Assembly: GCA_944389615.1 (NCBI GenBank)
Contig: CALXNA010000015.1
Span: 1 to 64,000 of the forward strand
DNA length: 64,000 nucleotides
Reading direction: 5' to 3'
DNA from: an uncultured Anaerobiospirillum sp.
Lineage (GTDB): Bacteria > Pseudomonadota > Gammaproteobacteria > Enterobacterales > Succinivibrionaceae
Positions 56,419-64,000 of this stretch are shown piece after piece (within the stretch, counting starts at the first letter, position 1; each line of letters begins with the position of its first letter). The position numbers and the translations under genes are program-made. The notes beneath the pieces are model-generated. The model was not told where the DNA came from and ran no database searches. It worked only from the letters and a program-made list of their open reading frames with translations.

Positions 56419-57873
56419 TTACCACCACTTTGGCTTGGCCAGCGCTTCCTTGTAGAGATCTTCGTACTTCTTGCACGACTCGTCCCAATTGAAGCGGACG
56501 CGCATGGCGTTTTGGCGGATGCGCTGCATCTCAACTGGATCTTCGAGGTAGAAGATCAAGGTACGACGCAAGCAGCTCAAGAGCTCCTCGGGATTTGGAT
56601 CCCAGAAGATGAAGCCGTTGCCTTGCTCGTGGTTGTCGTCGTAGTTGGTGACGGTGTCACGCAGACCGCCGACGCCACGAACGATTGGCAGCGTGCCGTA
56701 GGCCAAGGAATACATCTGATTTAAGCCGCATGGCTCAAAGATCGATGGCATCAAGAAGAAGTCTGAGGCCGCCTCGATCTGGTGGGCCAGCGCATTGTCG
56801 TAGACCGAGCGGAAGATCATCTTGTCTGGGTGACGCGCGGCAATCTCGTGCATCTGCTTCTCAAGATTTGGATCGCCCGTGCCCTCGATGATGATCTGAA
56901 CGCGGTGGCGCAGGAACTGCTCTAAGATTGGGATTAAGATGCCCACGCCCTTTTGGTCGGTCAAGCGTGCGACCATACCGTAGATTGGGTCATCGCACAT
57001 CGGCAGGCCCAGATCCTTTTGCAAGAGGTACTTGCCTAAGATCTTCTCTTCTAAGGTAGTGATGTCGTACTGGATCTTCAGGTACTTGTCGGTGGACGGA
57101 TCCCAGTCGGTGTAATCGCAGCCGTTGATGATGCCCACTAAGTCGGCGGCACGGCTTTGGAAGTTGACCGTCATGCCATGGCCACCTAAGTAGGTGGTCA
57201 GCTCGTTGGCATAGCCCGGCGAGACCGCGGTGATCTTGTCGGCGTAGAAGACGCCGCACTTTAAGAAGTTGATGTAGGTGCCCTGTGAGATCATGTCGTT
57301 ATAGACTTGGCAGATCTCCGGGATCATGTAGATTTGGCTGCGATCAAAGACGCCTTGGAAGGCGCCATTGTGTACGGTGATGATGGAGCGGGTCTTGTCA
57401 AAGAACTTGTCCCCACCGTACTTGATGCGCAGGATCATTGGGGTTAAACCAGCGTGCCAGTCATTGCAGTGGACAATGTCTGGGCAGAAGTTCATGGCCT
57501 TGCACGCATCCAGCGCAGCTGCGGCTAAGAAGCCATAACGCTCACCATTATCCCAGTACGCTTGGTTGTTATCGCCATAGATCGAGGTACGGTTGTAGTA
57601 ACGCGGGCACTCTAAGAGCCAGACTTCGAGGTCGTTGGCGATCTTGGTGCTGCGAATGGTGTAGTCGATCTGGCGGTCGGTGCCCGGATTGAGGCTCGAA
57701 TGGCCAATGACAGGGAAGTTCTCAACTCCCTTGATGATGCTATAGCAAGGCATGATCACGCGGACATCATGACCATTAGCCTTAAGATGAGCAGGCAGAG
57801 CCTTGGCCACGTCAGACAAACCACCAGTCTTGATGATGTCTGCAACCTCGGACGAGATAAATATGATGTTCAA
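56419..57873 (-). CDS. glgA: Glycogen synthase GlgA
   Basis: GlgA transfers glucose from ADP-glucose to growing glycogen (GT5 family). The 484-aa protein has the ADP-glucose loop KTGGLSDVAKALP near the N-terminus, HCNDWHAGLTPM, TVHNGAFQGVF, the GT-B C-terminal domain with RLTDQKGVGILIP, and MPSIFEPCGLNQMYSLAYGT. It starts with TTG at 57873, preceded by GAAGGT at proper spacing; no ATG fits the alignment. It lies downstream of glgC on the same strand but 491 bases away, with its own structured leader. Confidence 0.95.
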   Translation of the reverse strand: MNIIFISSEVADIIKTGGLSDVAKALPAHLKANGHDVRVIMPCYSIIKGVENFPVIGHSSLNPGTDRQIDYTIRSTKIANDLEVWLLECPRYYNRTSIYGDNNQAYWDNGERYGFLAAAALDACKAMNFCPDIVHCNDWHAGLTPMILRIKYGGDKFFDKTRSIITVHNGAFQGVFDRSQIYMIPEICQVYNDMISQGTYINFLKCGVFYADKITAVSPGYANELTTYLGGHGMTVNFQSRAADLVGIINGCDYTDWDPSTDKYLKIQYDITTLEEKILGKYLLQKDLGLPMCDDPIYGMVARLTDQKGVGILIPILEQFLRHRVQIIIEGTGDPNLEKQMHEIAARHPDKMIFRSVYDNALAHQIEAASDFFLMPSIFEPCGLNQMYSLAYGTLPIVRGVGGLRDTVTNYDDNHEQGNGFIFWDPNPEELLSCLRRTLIFYLEDPVEMQRIRQNAMRVRFNWDESCKKYEDLYKEALAKPKWW

Positions 57874-58364
57874 AAACTTTTACCTTCAGCTAAAGCGCTC
57901 AAGCCTTCTAGGCTCAAGGGCTGACTGACTAACCCCAGTCCGTGACCGGCTGCCTTAGGGCAGCACGCCACGAAGTAGCATGGCTAACGGCGCTAAGTAA
58001 GCGAGAACTTACTTAGAACCCTCAGACCTCACCTCAGAAGATCAGCGTCGGCGGCATCAGAGCAGCGCAGGCTTCGTCTTCTGCTTGGTTGGTCAGGTGA
58101 AAACTTAAGAGCAAGGGCCCACGCTGGGCCAAGCCTCAGGCGTGCCAAAGGGCGCGTCTGAGTGCTTAGAGTACCGAAATTTCGCCCCAATGGGGGCATC
58201 TTGCATGAGCCAAGGCGGTAAAGCATGGCCTAGCTCACACTTTGGCGCCGCGGTGCCTCACGCCAGATTTTGTGGGGCGCCCGGGCGCGCTCAGGCCACC
58301 AAGGCGTGCCAAGGCACGCCTGCGGCATCGCCGCAGCCGCGGCCACAGCGGCCGCAGCCCACCA
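57874..58364. other. glgC-glgA intergenic region and glgA leader
   Basis: 491 bases without a gene. It holds a hairpin CTAAGTAAG/CTTACTTAG (57993-58016) overlapping the 16-base TAGAACCCTCAGACCT (58014-58029) that also lies upstream of the CBM48 gene. Stems AGGCGTGCC/GGCACGCCT (58302-58321) and TGCGGC/GCCGCA (58321-58335) come just after glgC. No consensus promoter is obvious. Confidence 0.5.
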
Positions 58365-59609
58365 TTAGAAGCCTAAGTGCATGCCCTTAGGGATGACGAT
58401 GATGCCGCCCTTGGAGATCTGAGGGCCGCTCTTATCATCTGGGTTGATCAGCTTCATATCGGCCTCGTGGTCGTAGCCTAAGGTGAAGCCTGGGGCCAAG
58501 ACCGTGTCACGGTCGATGATGGCACGGCGGATCTTGCAACCGGCGCCAATCTTGACGTCACCGATTAAGACCGACTCCTCAACCAAGGCACCGTCATCGG
58601 CCTCGCAACGGAAGCCCAAGACGCTCTTTTGAATGGTGGCGCCTTCGATGTTGCAACCTGCGGAGATCATCGACTGCGAAACGATGGACTTATTGTCCTT
58701 GGTATCGGAGAAGTGAGCTGGTGGAAGAGGTGGGTAGAAGGTGTGCAGGGCCCACTTGACGTTCATCAGCGAGAATGGAGCGTCTTCTTTTAACAGATCC
58801 ATGTGGGCATCCCAGTAGGCATCGATGCTACCGACGTCGCGCCAGTAAACTTCCTTAGGCTCGCCCTCAATGACGTTGTTGGAGAGGTCGTAGACGTAGA
58901 CGTTGCCGCGTGGGAACAGCTTTGGAATGATGTCCTTACCAAAGTCGTGCGAGGAGTTGTCATCTTCGGCATCAAGACGCAGCTCGTGGCTTAAGACGTC
59001 AGCCTTGAAGATGTAGTTACCCATCGAGACCAAGGAGTAGCCCGGATCGCCGGGGATCTCTTTTGGATGCTCTGGCTTCTCCTCAAAGCCGATCATACGG
59101 CCGGACTGATCGACCTCGATGACGCCGAAGGCCTTAGCGCATAAGGATGAAGGCAGGCGGATCGCTGCGACGGTTAAGCCCGCCTTATTGGCGTTGTGGT
59201 AATGGAGCATCTGGCGGATGTCCATCTTGTAGATGTGGTCTGAGCCGAAGACGCAGACATCGTCAGGGTATTGATCTTCGATGAAGGTCAAGTTTTGGTA
59301 AATGGCGTCAGCCGTACCGCGGTACCAGTCCTTGCCAGTACGCATTTGGGCTGGGATGGGGTCGATGAAGCAGCCCGGGATGCCCGAGACGGTCCAGCCA
59401 TTCTTCAAGTGCATGTACAGGGACTGCGACTTGTACTGGGTGATGACGAACAGACGTAAGATGCCTGAGTTGACAAAGTTATTAAGTACGAAGTCGATTA
59501 GACGATAGCTACCGCCAAAAGGAACCGATGGTTTGGAACGGGATTTGGTCAGTGGCATTAATCGCGTGCCCTCGCCTCCGGCGAGGATCATGGCCATTAC
59601 ACCTGACAT
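58365..59609 (-). CDS. glgC: Glucose-1-phosphate adenylyltransferase GlgC
   Basis: GlgC makes ADP-glucose from glucose-1-phosphate and ATP, the controlled step of glycogen synthesis. The 414-aa protein (E. coli 431) has the nucleotidyltransferase loop ILAGGEGTRLMPLTKSRSKP, the GSYRLIDFVLNN block, the WYRGTADAIYQNL segment, FGSDHIYKMD, GFEEKPEHP, WRDVGSIDAYWDAHMDLL, and a left-handed beta-helix C-terminal domain. AAGAGGT precedes the ATG. ACAGGACAC in the leader (59687-59695) is a weak CsrA-like match. Confidence 0.96.
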   Translation of the reverse strand: MSGVMAMILAGGEGTRLMPLTKSRSKPSVPFGGSYRLIDFVLNNFVNSGILRLFVITQYKSQSLYMHLKNGWTVSGIPGCFIDPIPAQMRTGKDWYRGTADAIYQNLTFIEDQYPDDVCVFGSDHIYKMDIRQMLHYHNANKAGLTVAAIRLPSSLCAKAFGVIEVDQSGRMIGFEEKPEHPKEIPGDPGYSLVSMGNYIFKADVLSHELRLDAEDDNSSHDFGKDIIPKLFPRGNVYVYDLSNNVIEGEPKEVYWRDVGSIDAYWDAHMDLLKEDAPFSLMNVKWALHTFYPPLPPAHFSDTKDNKSIVSQSMISAGCNIEGATIQKSVLGFRCEADDGALVEESVLIGDVKIGAGCKIRRAIIDRDTVLAPGFTLGYDHEADMKLINPDDKSGPQISKGGIIVIPKGMHLGF

Positions 59610-60055
59610 AACGATGTACCTCTTCTCAGCTCAGGGTTACCATACACTGCCCGGCGATGTGAGCGCTCAGGGCTAAGCTCGGCGCAGTGTCCTGTGCCCG
59701 CAAGCGCCGGTGCGCAAGGCAGGCATAGGCTAGGATACGCAAAATAGCCGCACGCGATTTTGATGCGAGGCGCACTTTTTACGATCGCGGCGCCCGATCG
59801 GACGGCCCTTTGTCCAAAAGTGTGTACCATTTCTCATTATGGCTAAAGCCCGACGGCGCCCACCGTGCGCTGCTTGCGCGGCCTTTCAGCCGCTGCGCAG
59901 CCCGCGCGCTGGGCGTAGCAGGCCGCGGCGGGCCGCTGTCCCCAACGTAGCTGGGAGCCCACAAGATAGTTTGTAAGGAGCAGGGAGTCTTAGGCGCTCC
60001 CACAGAGGGCGCTCCCTCAGGGCCCGCCATATTACGTCCGCGTGGTCAGACTCAG

Positions 60056-60210
60056 CGCTGCGGGTATCCCCCAAGGTCAGTTGAGGCTCTAAGGAGTAGG
60101 GCGCATCCAGCATGACCTCAGGGCCCGCCCCTTGGGCCTGTGATGTACAGCCGCTGCTATGCGCTACCTCAGCCTACGGGTATTCCCCAAGGTCAGTTGG
60201 GTCTCTAAGG
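60056..60210 (+). repeat. Two copies of a dispersed CTCTAAGG repeat
   Basis: Both copies contain CGGGTAT, CCCCAAGGTCAGTTG and CTCTAAGG (60056-60093; 60172-60210). A related copy, AAGGTCAGCTGAGCCTCTAA, lies at about 23034-23053, and shorter relatives at about 247 and in the 144-bp repeats. Confidence 0.8.
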
Positions 60211-60283
60211 TGGCGGCTGCGGCCTGCCGCAGGTAAGCGTGGCAGCGAGCCAGCACGCGCGCGGCGCGGCTTTATATTTAGGG

Positions 60284-60289
60284 TACAAT
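60284..60289 (+). promoter_or_regulatory. Probable rcsF -10 box
   Basis: TACAAT preceded by AGGG, with AT-rich TTTATATTT just upstream; no consensus -35. Confidence 0.45.
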
Positions 60290-60324
60290 CTGGCCCTAAC
60301 TTGTCACAACGGGAAGTGTTCGTC

Positions 60325-60729
60325 ATGTGGTCGTTTTGTAAGGGAGTGGCGCTGTGCGGCGCCGTGCTGGGGGCCTTGAGCCTGTCAGGCTGCCAAGATG
60401 TGGCCTTTGAGACTAATCTCAACCCAGAGAACTTTACGGAGTACTTTAAGCCTTCGACGGTCGAGGTTTATACCAACGAGAGTATCTTGCAGCATCGCTT
60501 TGAGTCGCTGGGCTTAGTGACGGGCCTTGCCTGCCAAGAGACCGAAGATGACTTCATTGCCCGTGAAAGCGAAGCGCGCACCGATGCCCGCCGTAAGGCC
60601 GCGGACATGGGCGCCAACGGCATTGTCTTTGGCAAGTGCATTCGCTTAGAGCAGACCGCCTCGTGTGCCGTCTCGGTCACCTGCTATGGCGAGGCCTTCA
60701 AAGTAGCCCAAGATAAGGCCCGTCAGTGA
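60325..60729 (+). CDS. rcsF: RcsF-like outer-membrane stress lipoprotein
   Basis: RcsF is the lipoprotein sensor that feeds envelope stress to the Rcs phosphorelay. From ATG 60325 it is 134 aa, the E. coli length. A signal peptide ends in the lipobox LSGC (C23). The mature part has VEVYTNESILQHRFESLGLV, then GLACQ, and CIRLEQTASCAVSVTCYGEA, giving the four Cys that form the paired disulfides of RcsF. Downstream trmO overlaps its stop; the rcsF-trmO pairing is also found in E. coli. Rcs relay genes are not in the window. Confidence 0.85.
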   Translation: MWSFCKGVALCGAVLGALSLSGCQDVAFETNLNPENFTEYFKPSTVEVYTNESILQHRFESLGLVTGLACQETEDDFIARESEARTDARRKAADMGANGIVFGKCIRLEQTASCAVSVTCYGEAFKVAQDKARQ

Positions 60730-61433
60730 CCGCCTTTACCATTGAGCCGATTGGGCGCATCCGCACGCCCTATGGTCAAAAGTTTGCGGTACCGCGCCAG
60801 CCGGGTCTTGCACCGGCGCGCTGCGAGATTGAGCTCTTCAAGCCTTACTGCGATCCCCAAGCCGTAGTAGGCCTTGAGGGCTTCTCGCATATCCACGTCA
60901 TCTTTGTCTTCGACCAAGAAAAGGAGCAGGAGAGCTTCCGGCCGATGGTGCGGCCGCCGCGCCTTGGTGGCAACCAGCGCGTGGGGGTCTTCGCCTGCCG
61001 CTCGCCCAATCGCCCCAATCGCTTGGGCCTCTCGGTGCTCAAGCTCTGCGCCATCGAAAACCGCAACGGGCGCATCGTGCTCAAGGTCGAAGGCGCCGAT
61101 ATGGTCGATAACACGCCCATTATTGACATCAAGCCTTACATTCCATTTGTGGACGCCATTCCTGAGGCACAAGGTGGCTTTGCCACGCAGCCGCCACCGC
61201 AAAAGCAGGTGGTATACAGCGCCACGGCCCAAGTGCAGCTGAGCGAACCGCGCTTTGCGGCCTTAAGTGCCCAGCGTGCGCTGCTGAATAGCATCTTGGC
61301 CCAAGATCCGCGCCCCGCTTACAAGCTCAAGGAAGCCGACTCTAAGGACTACGCTGCGCTCATCATGGGCGTCAACGTGCACTTTAGCGTCTCAGGCGAT
61401 ACCATTACCGTCGAGCGCTTGGAGCTGAGCTAA
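60726..61433 (+). CDS. trmO: tRNA-Thr (m6t6A37) methyltransferase TrmO
   Basis: TrmO (YaeB/TsaA) methylates N6 of t6A37 in tRNA-Thr(GGU). The 235-aa length equals E. coli. The N-terminal TsaA-type beta-barrel has IEPIGRIRTPYGQKFAVPRQ, GLEGFSHIHVIFVFD, RPPRLGGNQRVGVFACRSPN and RPNRLGLSVLKL. The C-terminal domain ends with DPRPAYK and YAALIMGVNVHF. It starts with GTG within the rcsF stop (GTGA), so translation is probably coupled. Confidence 0.95.
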   Translation: MTAFTIEPIGRIRTPYGQKFAVPRQPGLAPARCEIELFKPYCDPQAVVGLEGFSHIHVIFVFDQEKEQESFRPMVRPPRLGGNQRVGVFACRSPNRPNRLGLSVLKLCAIENRNGRIVLKVEGADMVDNTPIIDIKPYIPFVDAIPEAQGGFATQPPPQKQVVYSATAQVQLSEPRFAALSAQRALLNSILAQDPRPAYKLKEADSKDYAALIMGVNVHFSVSGDTITVERLELS

Positions 61434-61490
61434 GCGTGCGGGCAGGGGCGGGCGCTGGTCGGCGCAGGACGAGCGTCGGAGCGCGTCCGG

Positions 61491-61562
61491 GCGCCGGAAC
61501 TCTGCCGAGCGCCGAAGCTCTGCCGGGCGCCGGAGCTCTGCCGAGCGCCGAAGCGCGGTTAG
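61491..61562 (+). repeat. 18-bp tandem repeat, 4 copies
   Basis: GCGCCGRARCTCTGCCGR units begin at 61491, 61509, 61527 and 61545 (the last degenerate) in the trmO-downstream gap. Confidence 0.85.
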
Positions 61563-61696
61563 GCGAAATGTGAGCTGGCCCGCGCGCTGCGTTAATCGCG
61601 CGAAATCAGACCGGCGGAAGCTACCGCGGCACTTGGCGGGCGCTATAATCTCCAGAGGATGTGTCTTGAGGCACGCACTGATTGGTAGGTTCGCGT

Positions 61697-62986
61697 ATGA
61701 GCAAATACAAGCATCTTCTCTGGGATATCGATGGCACCTTGATCGATACCTACATGGCCAACATCGTCAGCATCATCGAGCTGCTTGATCGCTATCAGCC
61801 CGGCCATAACTACAAGGTTGAGGACTTAGCCTTCATCTTTGGCCTGCCAGGTAAGGATGCGTTGCGTGAGCTCAACGTGCCTGAGGACAGAATGCCGCAG
61901 CTGATGGAAGAGTGGGAAGGCTTGGTGCGCTCGCGCTGCGATATGTGCAAGGTCTTTGACGGGATCATCCCGGTTCTTGCCTTCTTAAAGGAGCAGGGCT
62001 ACCACATGGCCTTAGTGACCTCGCGCACCCGTCAGGCCAATATGGGCGGGCCATTGGGCGGTTTCTTGCCTGAGCCGTTGGCTCCTTACATCGAGCGCTG
62101 CGTCTGCGCCGGTGATACTCCACGCCCCAAGCCTTTCCCTGATCCCTTCTTGCATTACATGGAGATCACGGGTGCCCGCCGCGAGGAGATGCTCTACATC
62201 GGCGATACCGCCACTGATTTGCAAGCGGCCAACAGCGCAGGCGTGGACTTTGCGCTGGCCTTATGGGGCTATCGGGGCAAGCAGTTTTTGCGCTGCGCCC
62301 ACTATGTGCGCAGCCCGTGGGAAGTAGTCTCGGTGGTGACGGCCAAGGAGCCTGACCACAGCGTCGCAGGGCAGTTGCATCGCTGGGCGCGCGAGATCAA
62401 CGCCATTGGCCAAAATGGCTTGGCCTACGTCCGGGATGTCTTTGACCAAGAGCGCTATGAGCGCCTGTGCGACTTGGCCGCTGAGATGGCCAGCTACTAC
62501 ATCGATGCGGACGTCAAGGTAATCCGTGAGCAGTGGGTGGTCGACGGCTATAAGACGCCGCAGGTGGACACGCGCGCGGCGATCTTCGATGAACAAGGGC
62601 GCATCTTGATGGTCAAGGAGAAGCGTACCGGTAAGTGGAATCTGCCGGGCGGCTGGTGCGATGAAAACCTCTCGATCGTGGCCAACACCTTAAAGGAGGT
62701 GCGCGAGGAGGCAAGCCTTGAGGCGAGCGCGCTCAAGCTGATTGCGGTGCATGATCGCAACCGCCACAACTCGCCTGACACCATCTGCGGCTGCCTGAAG
62801 GTCTTCATTGAGTGCGCGGCGGGCACAGGCTCCTTTACCGCCAACTCCGAGACGGCAGAGCGCCGCTTCTTTGCCCAAGACGAGATCGCGAGGCTGGATC
62901 TGCGCACCACGACCTGCAGCTTAGATCAGATCGCCATGTGCTTTGCCGCCCATAACGACCCGAACTGGCGCACCGTGATCGAATAG
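61697..62986 (+). CDS. HAD phosphatase-NUDIX hydrolase fusion
   Basis: The 429-aa protein joins two hydrolase folds. Residues about 1-210 are a HAD phosphatase of the phosphoglycolate/pyrophosphatase type: DIDGTLIDT (motif I), VTSRTRQ (motif II), KPFPDP and IGDTATDLQAANSAG (motifs III/IV). Residues about 215-280 look like the small N-terminal domain found before some NUDIX4-type hydrolases, and 290-429 are NUDIX. The NUDIX box GGWCDENLSIVANTLKEVRE plus EASL has Leu in place of the first Glu and Ser for the last Gly, as in that subgroup. Substrates are unknown; nucleotide-sugar or damaged-nucleotide clean-up is plausible. ATG 61697 is chosen; TATAAT at 61644-61649 may be its -10. Confidence 0.85.
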   Translation: MSKYKHLLWDIDGTLIDTYMANIVSIIELLDRYQPGHNYKVEDLAFIFGLPGKDALRELNVPEDRMPQLMEEWEGLVRSRCDMCKVFDGIIPVLAFLKEQGYHMALVTSRTRQANMGGPLGGFLPEPLAPYIERCVCAGDTPRPKPFPDPFLHYMEITGARREEMLYIGDTATDLQAANSAGVDFALALWGYRGKQFLRCAHYVRSPWEVVSVVTAKEPDHSVAGQLHRWAREINAIGQNGLAYVRDVFDQERYERLCDLAAEMASYYIDADVKVIREQWVVDGYKTPQVDTRAAIFDEQGRILMVKEKRTGKWNLPGGWCDENLSIVANTLKEVREEASLEASALKLIAVHDRNRHNSPDTICGCLKVFIECAAGTGSFTANSETAERRFFAQDEIARLDLRTTTCSLDQIAMCFAAHNDPNWRTVIE

Positions 62987-63114
62987 CGCTGCCGCCGCCG
63001 CGCACGTAGCACCGCAGCCAGCACGCAGCACAAGCTCCGCACGTCGCGGCGTAACGCACGTGGCACCGCAACTTGCATAGAACATCGCATGGATTTAGGA
63101 AGGAGGGCCTTTAG

Positions 63115-63861
63115 ATGCGCTTTCTCGTTGATTTGCATACCCACACCATCGCCTGCCAACACGCTTATAGCACGATCAAGGAATACATCGAAGCGGCCGA
63201 CGACCAAGGCATTGCCATGTTCGCCACTACCGATCACGGCCCTGACCTTGAGGACGGCTGCCACCGCTGGCATTTTGGCAACCTGCGTTCGCTGCCGCAC
63301 ATCATCGACAAGATCGCGCTACTGCGAGGGGCCGAGTGCAACATCAGAGCTGATGGCTCAGTCGATCTGCCTGACTACTTCTTAAAGCGCCTTGATATCG
63401 TGCTGGCAGGTTTCCATGAGTCCTTGCCGCCGACCACCGAGGCCGAGCACACTCAGATCCTGCTCAAGCTTATTGCGTCGGGGAGGGTCGACGTGCTCAC
63501 GCACCTTGGCAACCCAACCTATCCGATTGACTACCGCGCGGTGCTCACCTGCGCTAAAGAGCACAATGTCGCTATCGAGCTCAATGGCTCTTCGGGTATC
63601 AACACGCGCCATGGTAGCCACCCGAACTGTGTCACCATCGCCAAGCTCGCCCATGAGCTGGGCAATGTGATTGCCTTAGGCTCGGACGCCCACAGCTGCT
63701 ATCGCTTAGGCGACTTCCGCGAGATCGAGAGTGTCTTAGAGGAGGCGGGCATCGGCTATGAGAACATCATCAACACCAGCCCAACCAAGGTCTTGGACTT
63801 CTTAGAGAGCCGCGGCCATCAGCCTATTGAGTCGCTGCGCAGCTTCTTTACGCCGTTCTAA
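63115..63861 (+). CDS. ycdX: PHP-domain phosphatase YcdX
   Basis: YcdX is a trinuclear-zinc PHP-family phosphatase; in E. coli it is linked to swarming, and its natural substrate is unclear. The 248-aa protein (E. coli 245) has the metal motifs VDLHTHTIACQHAYST, ATTDHGPDLEDG with HRWHF, LRGAECNI, AGFHESLPP, THLGNPTYPID, ELNGSSG and GSDAHSCYRLGDF. GGAAGGAGGG precedes the ATG. It follows the HAD-NUDIX gene after about 128 bases. Confidence 0.93.
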   Translation: MRFLVDLHTHTIACQHAYSTIKEYIEAADDQGIAMFATTDHGPDLEDGCHRWHFGNLRSLPHIIDKIALLRGAECNIRADGSVDLPDYFLKRLDIVLAGFHESLPPTTEAEHTQILLKLIASGRVDVLTHLGNPTYPIDYRAVLTCAKEHNVAIELNGSSGINTRHGSHPNCVTIAKLAHELGNVIALGSDAHSCYRLGDFREIESVLEEAGIGYENIINTSPTKVLDFLESRGHQPIESLRSFFTPF

Positions 63862-64000
63862 CGGCGAGGCCGCAGCGTTCCGGCGCCGCTCTTGCAGCAG
63901 CTACGTGCCGACTTGCAGCAAAGAACGGCAAAGAGCCGCAAGAGGCTGCAAGGCCGTGTCCGGCGCTTGCATCTTGGCTGCAAGCTGCTGGCAGTTGCCG

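Larger units (their letters stand above)
59610..60324. other. Divergent glgC-rcsF intergenic region
   Basis: 715 bases without a supported gene. Two copies of a ~40-bp repeat are present (60056-60093 and 60172-60210). A -10 box TACAAT (60284-60289) preceded by GGG stands 36 bases before rcsF. The frame open from 60112 runs through the repeats and is not coding. Confidence 0.5.

Noticed and set aside
60112..60324. N-terminal extension of RcsF
   Set aside because: It runs through an intergenic repeat and the -10 box; the signal peptide starts at ATG 60325.

Overview
The window looks like a chromosomal segment of a GC-rich gammaproteobacterium. The gene set (dcw cluster, AmpD, SdhE, MutH, RcsF-TrmO, SrmB, RppH-PtsP, a MotX-like protein, initiator tRNA) and the protein sequences are gammaproteobacterial. 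The Ala-rich proteome, frequent TTA leucine codons despite high GC, and glycogen, malate dehydrogenase and fermentative-type genes make a Succinivibrionaceae-like host (Anaerobiospirillum/Succinivibrio relatives) my best guess. That placement is inference. No rRNA, CRISPR array, phage or complete insertion sequence was found.

Layout. 0.3-2.1 kb: a large unrecognised Ala-rich protein on the minus strand. 2.7-25 kb: the cell-wall/division (dcw) cluster on the plus strand: rsmH-ftsL-(DUF488 gene)-ftsI-murE-murF-mraY-murD-ftsW-murG-murC-ftsQ-ftsA-ftsZ-lpxC. It lacks mraZ at the front and ddlB between murC and ftsQ. 25-27 kb: an unknown gene coupled to ampD (peptidoglycan recycling). 27.5-31.4 kb: acnB and mdh. 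31.7-36.7 kb: a MotX-like Sel1 protein, ffh, and the rpsP-rimM-trmD-rplS operon. 37-40 kb: tRNA-fMet, a stand-alone CBM48 protein and mutH, all on the minus strand. 40-50 kb: rppH, ptsP, thyA, glmS, sdhE, srmB, nagA on the plus strand. 50-54 kb: tRNA-Gly(CCC), an orphan DUF1537 kinase and a long-tailed ptsI on the minus strand. 54-56 kb: gltX. 56-60 kb: glgA and glgC on the minus strand. 60-64 kb: rcsF-trmO, a HAD-NUDIX fusion and ycdX.

Themes. Peptidoglycan and amino-sugar supply link many of the genes: mur/fts, lpxC, ampD, glmS and nagA. The two PEP-phosphotransferase EI paralogues (ptsP, ptsI) and the glycogen genes (glgC, glgA, CBM48) point to carbon-storage control. Intergenic DNA is unusually rich in short tandem repeats, dispersed GC-rich repeats and perfect palindromes. 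Several proteins carry long Ala-rich extensions that their usual relatives lack.

The most interesting signals are two. First, murD and lpxC share an apparently identical translation-start architecture: a Shine-Dalgarno, then a six-base-pair stem (CGGCGC/GCGCCG) with unlike loops, then an identical GTTTTTG-ATGA. Second, the leader of the CBM48 gene holds two hairpins with GGA loops that resemble CsrA-binding sites. Both are readable in the sequence, but their function is inferred.
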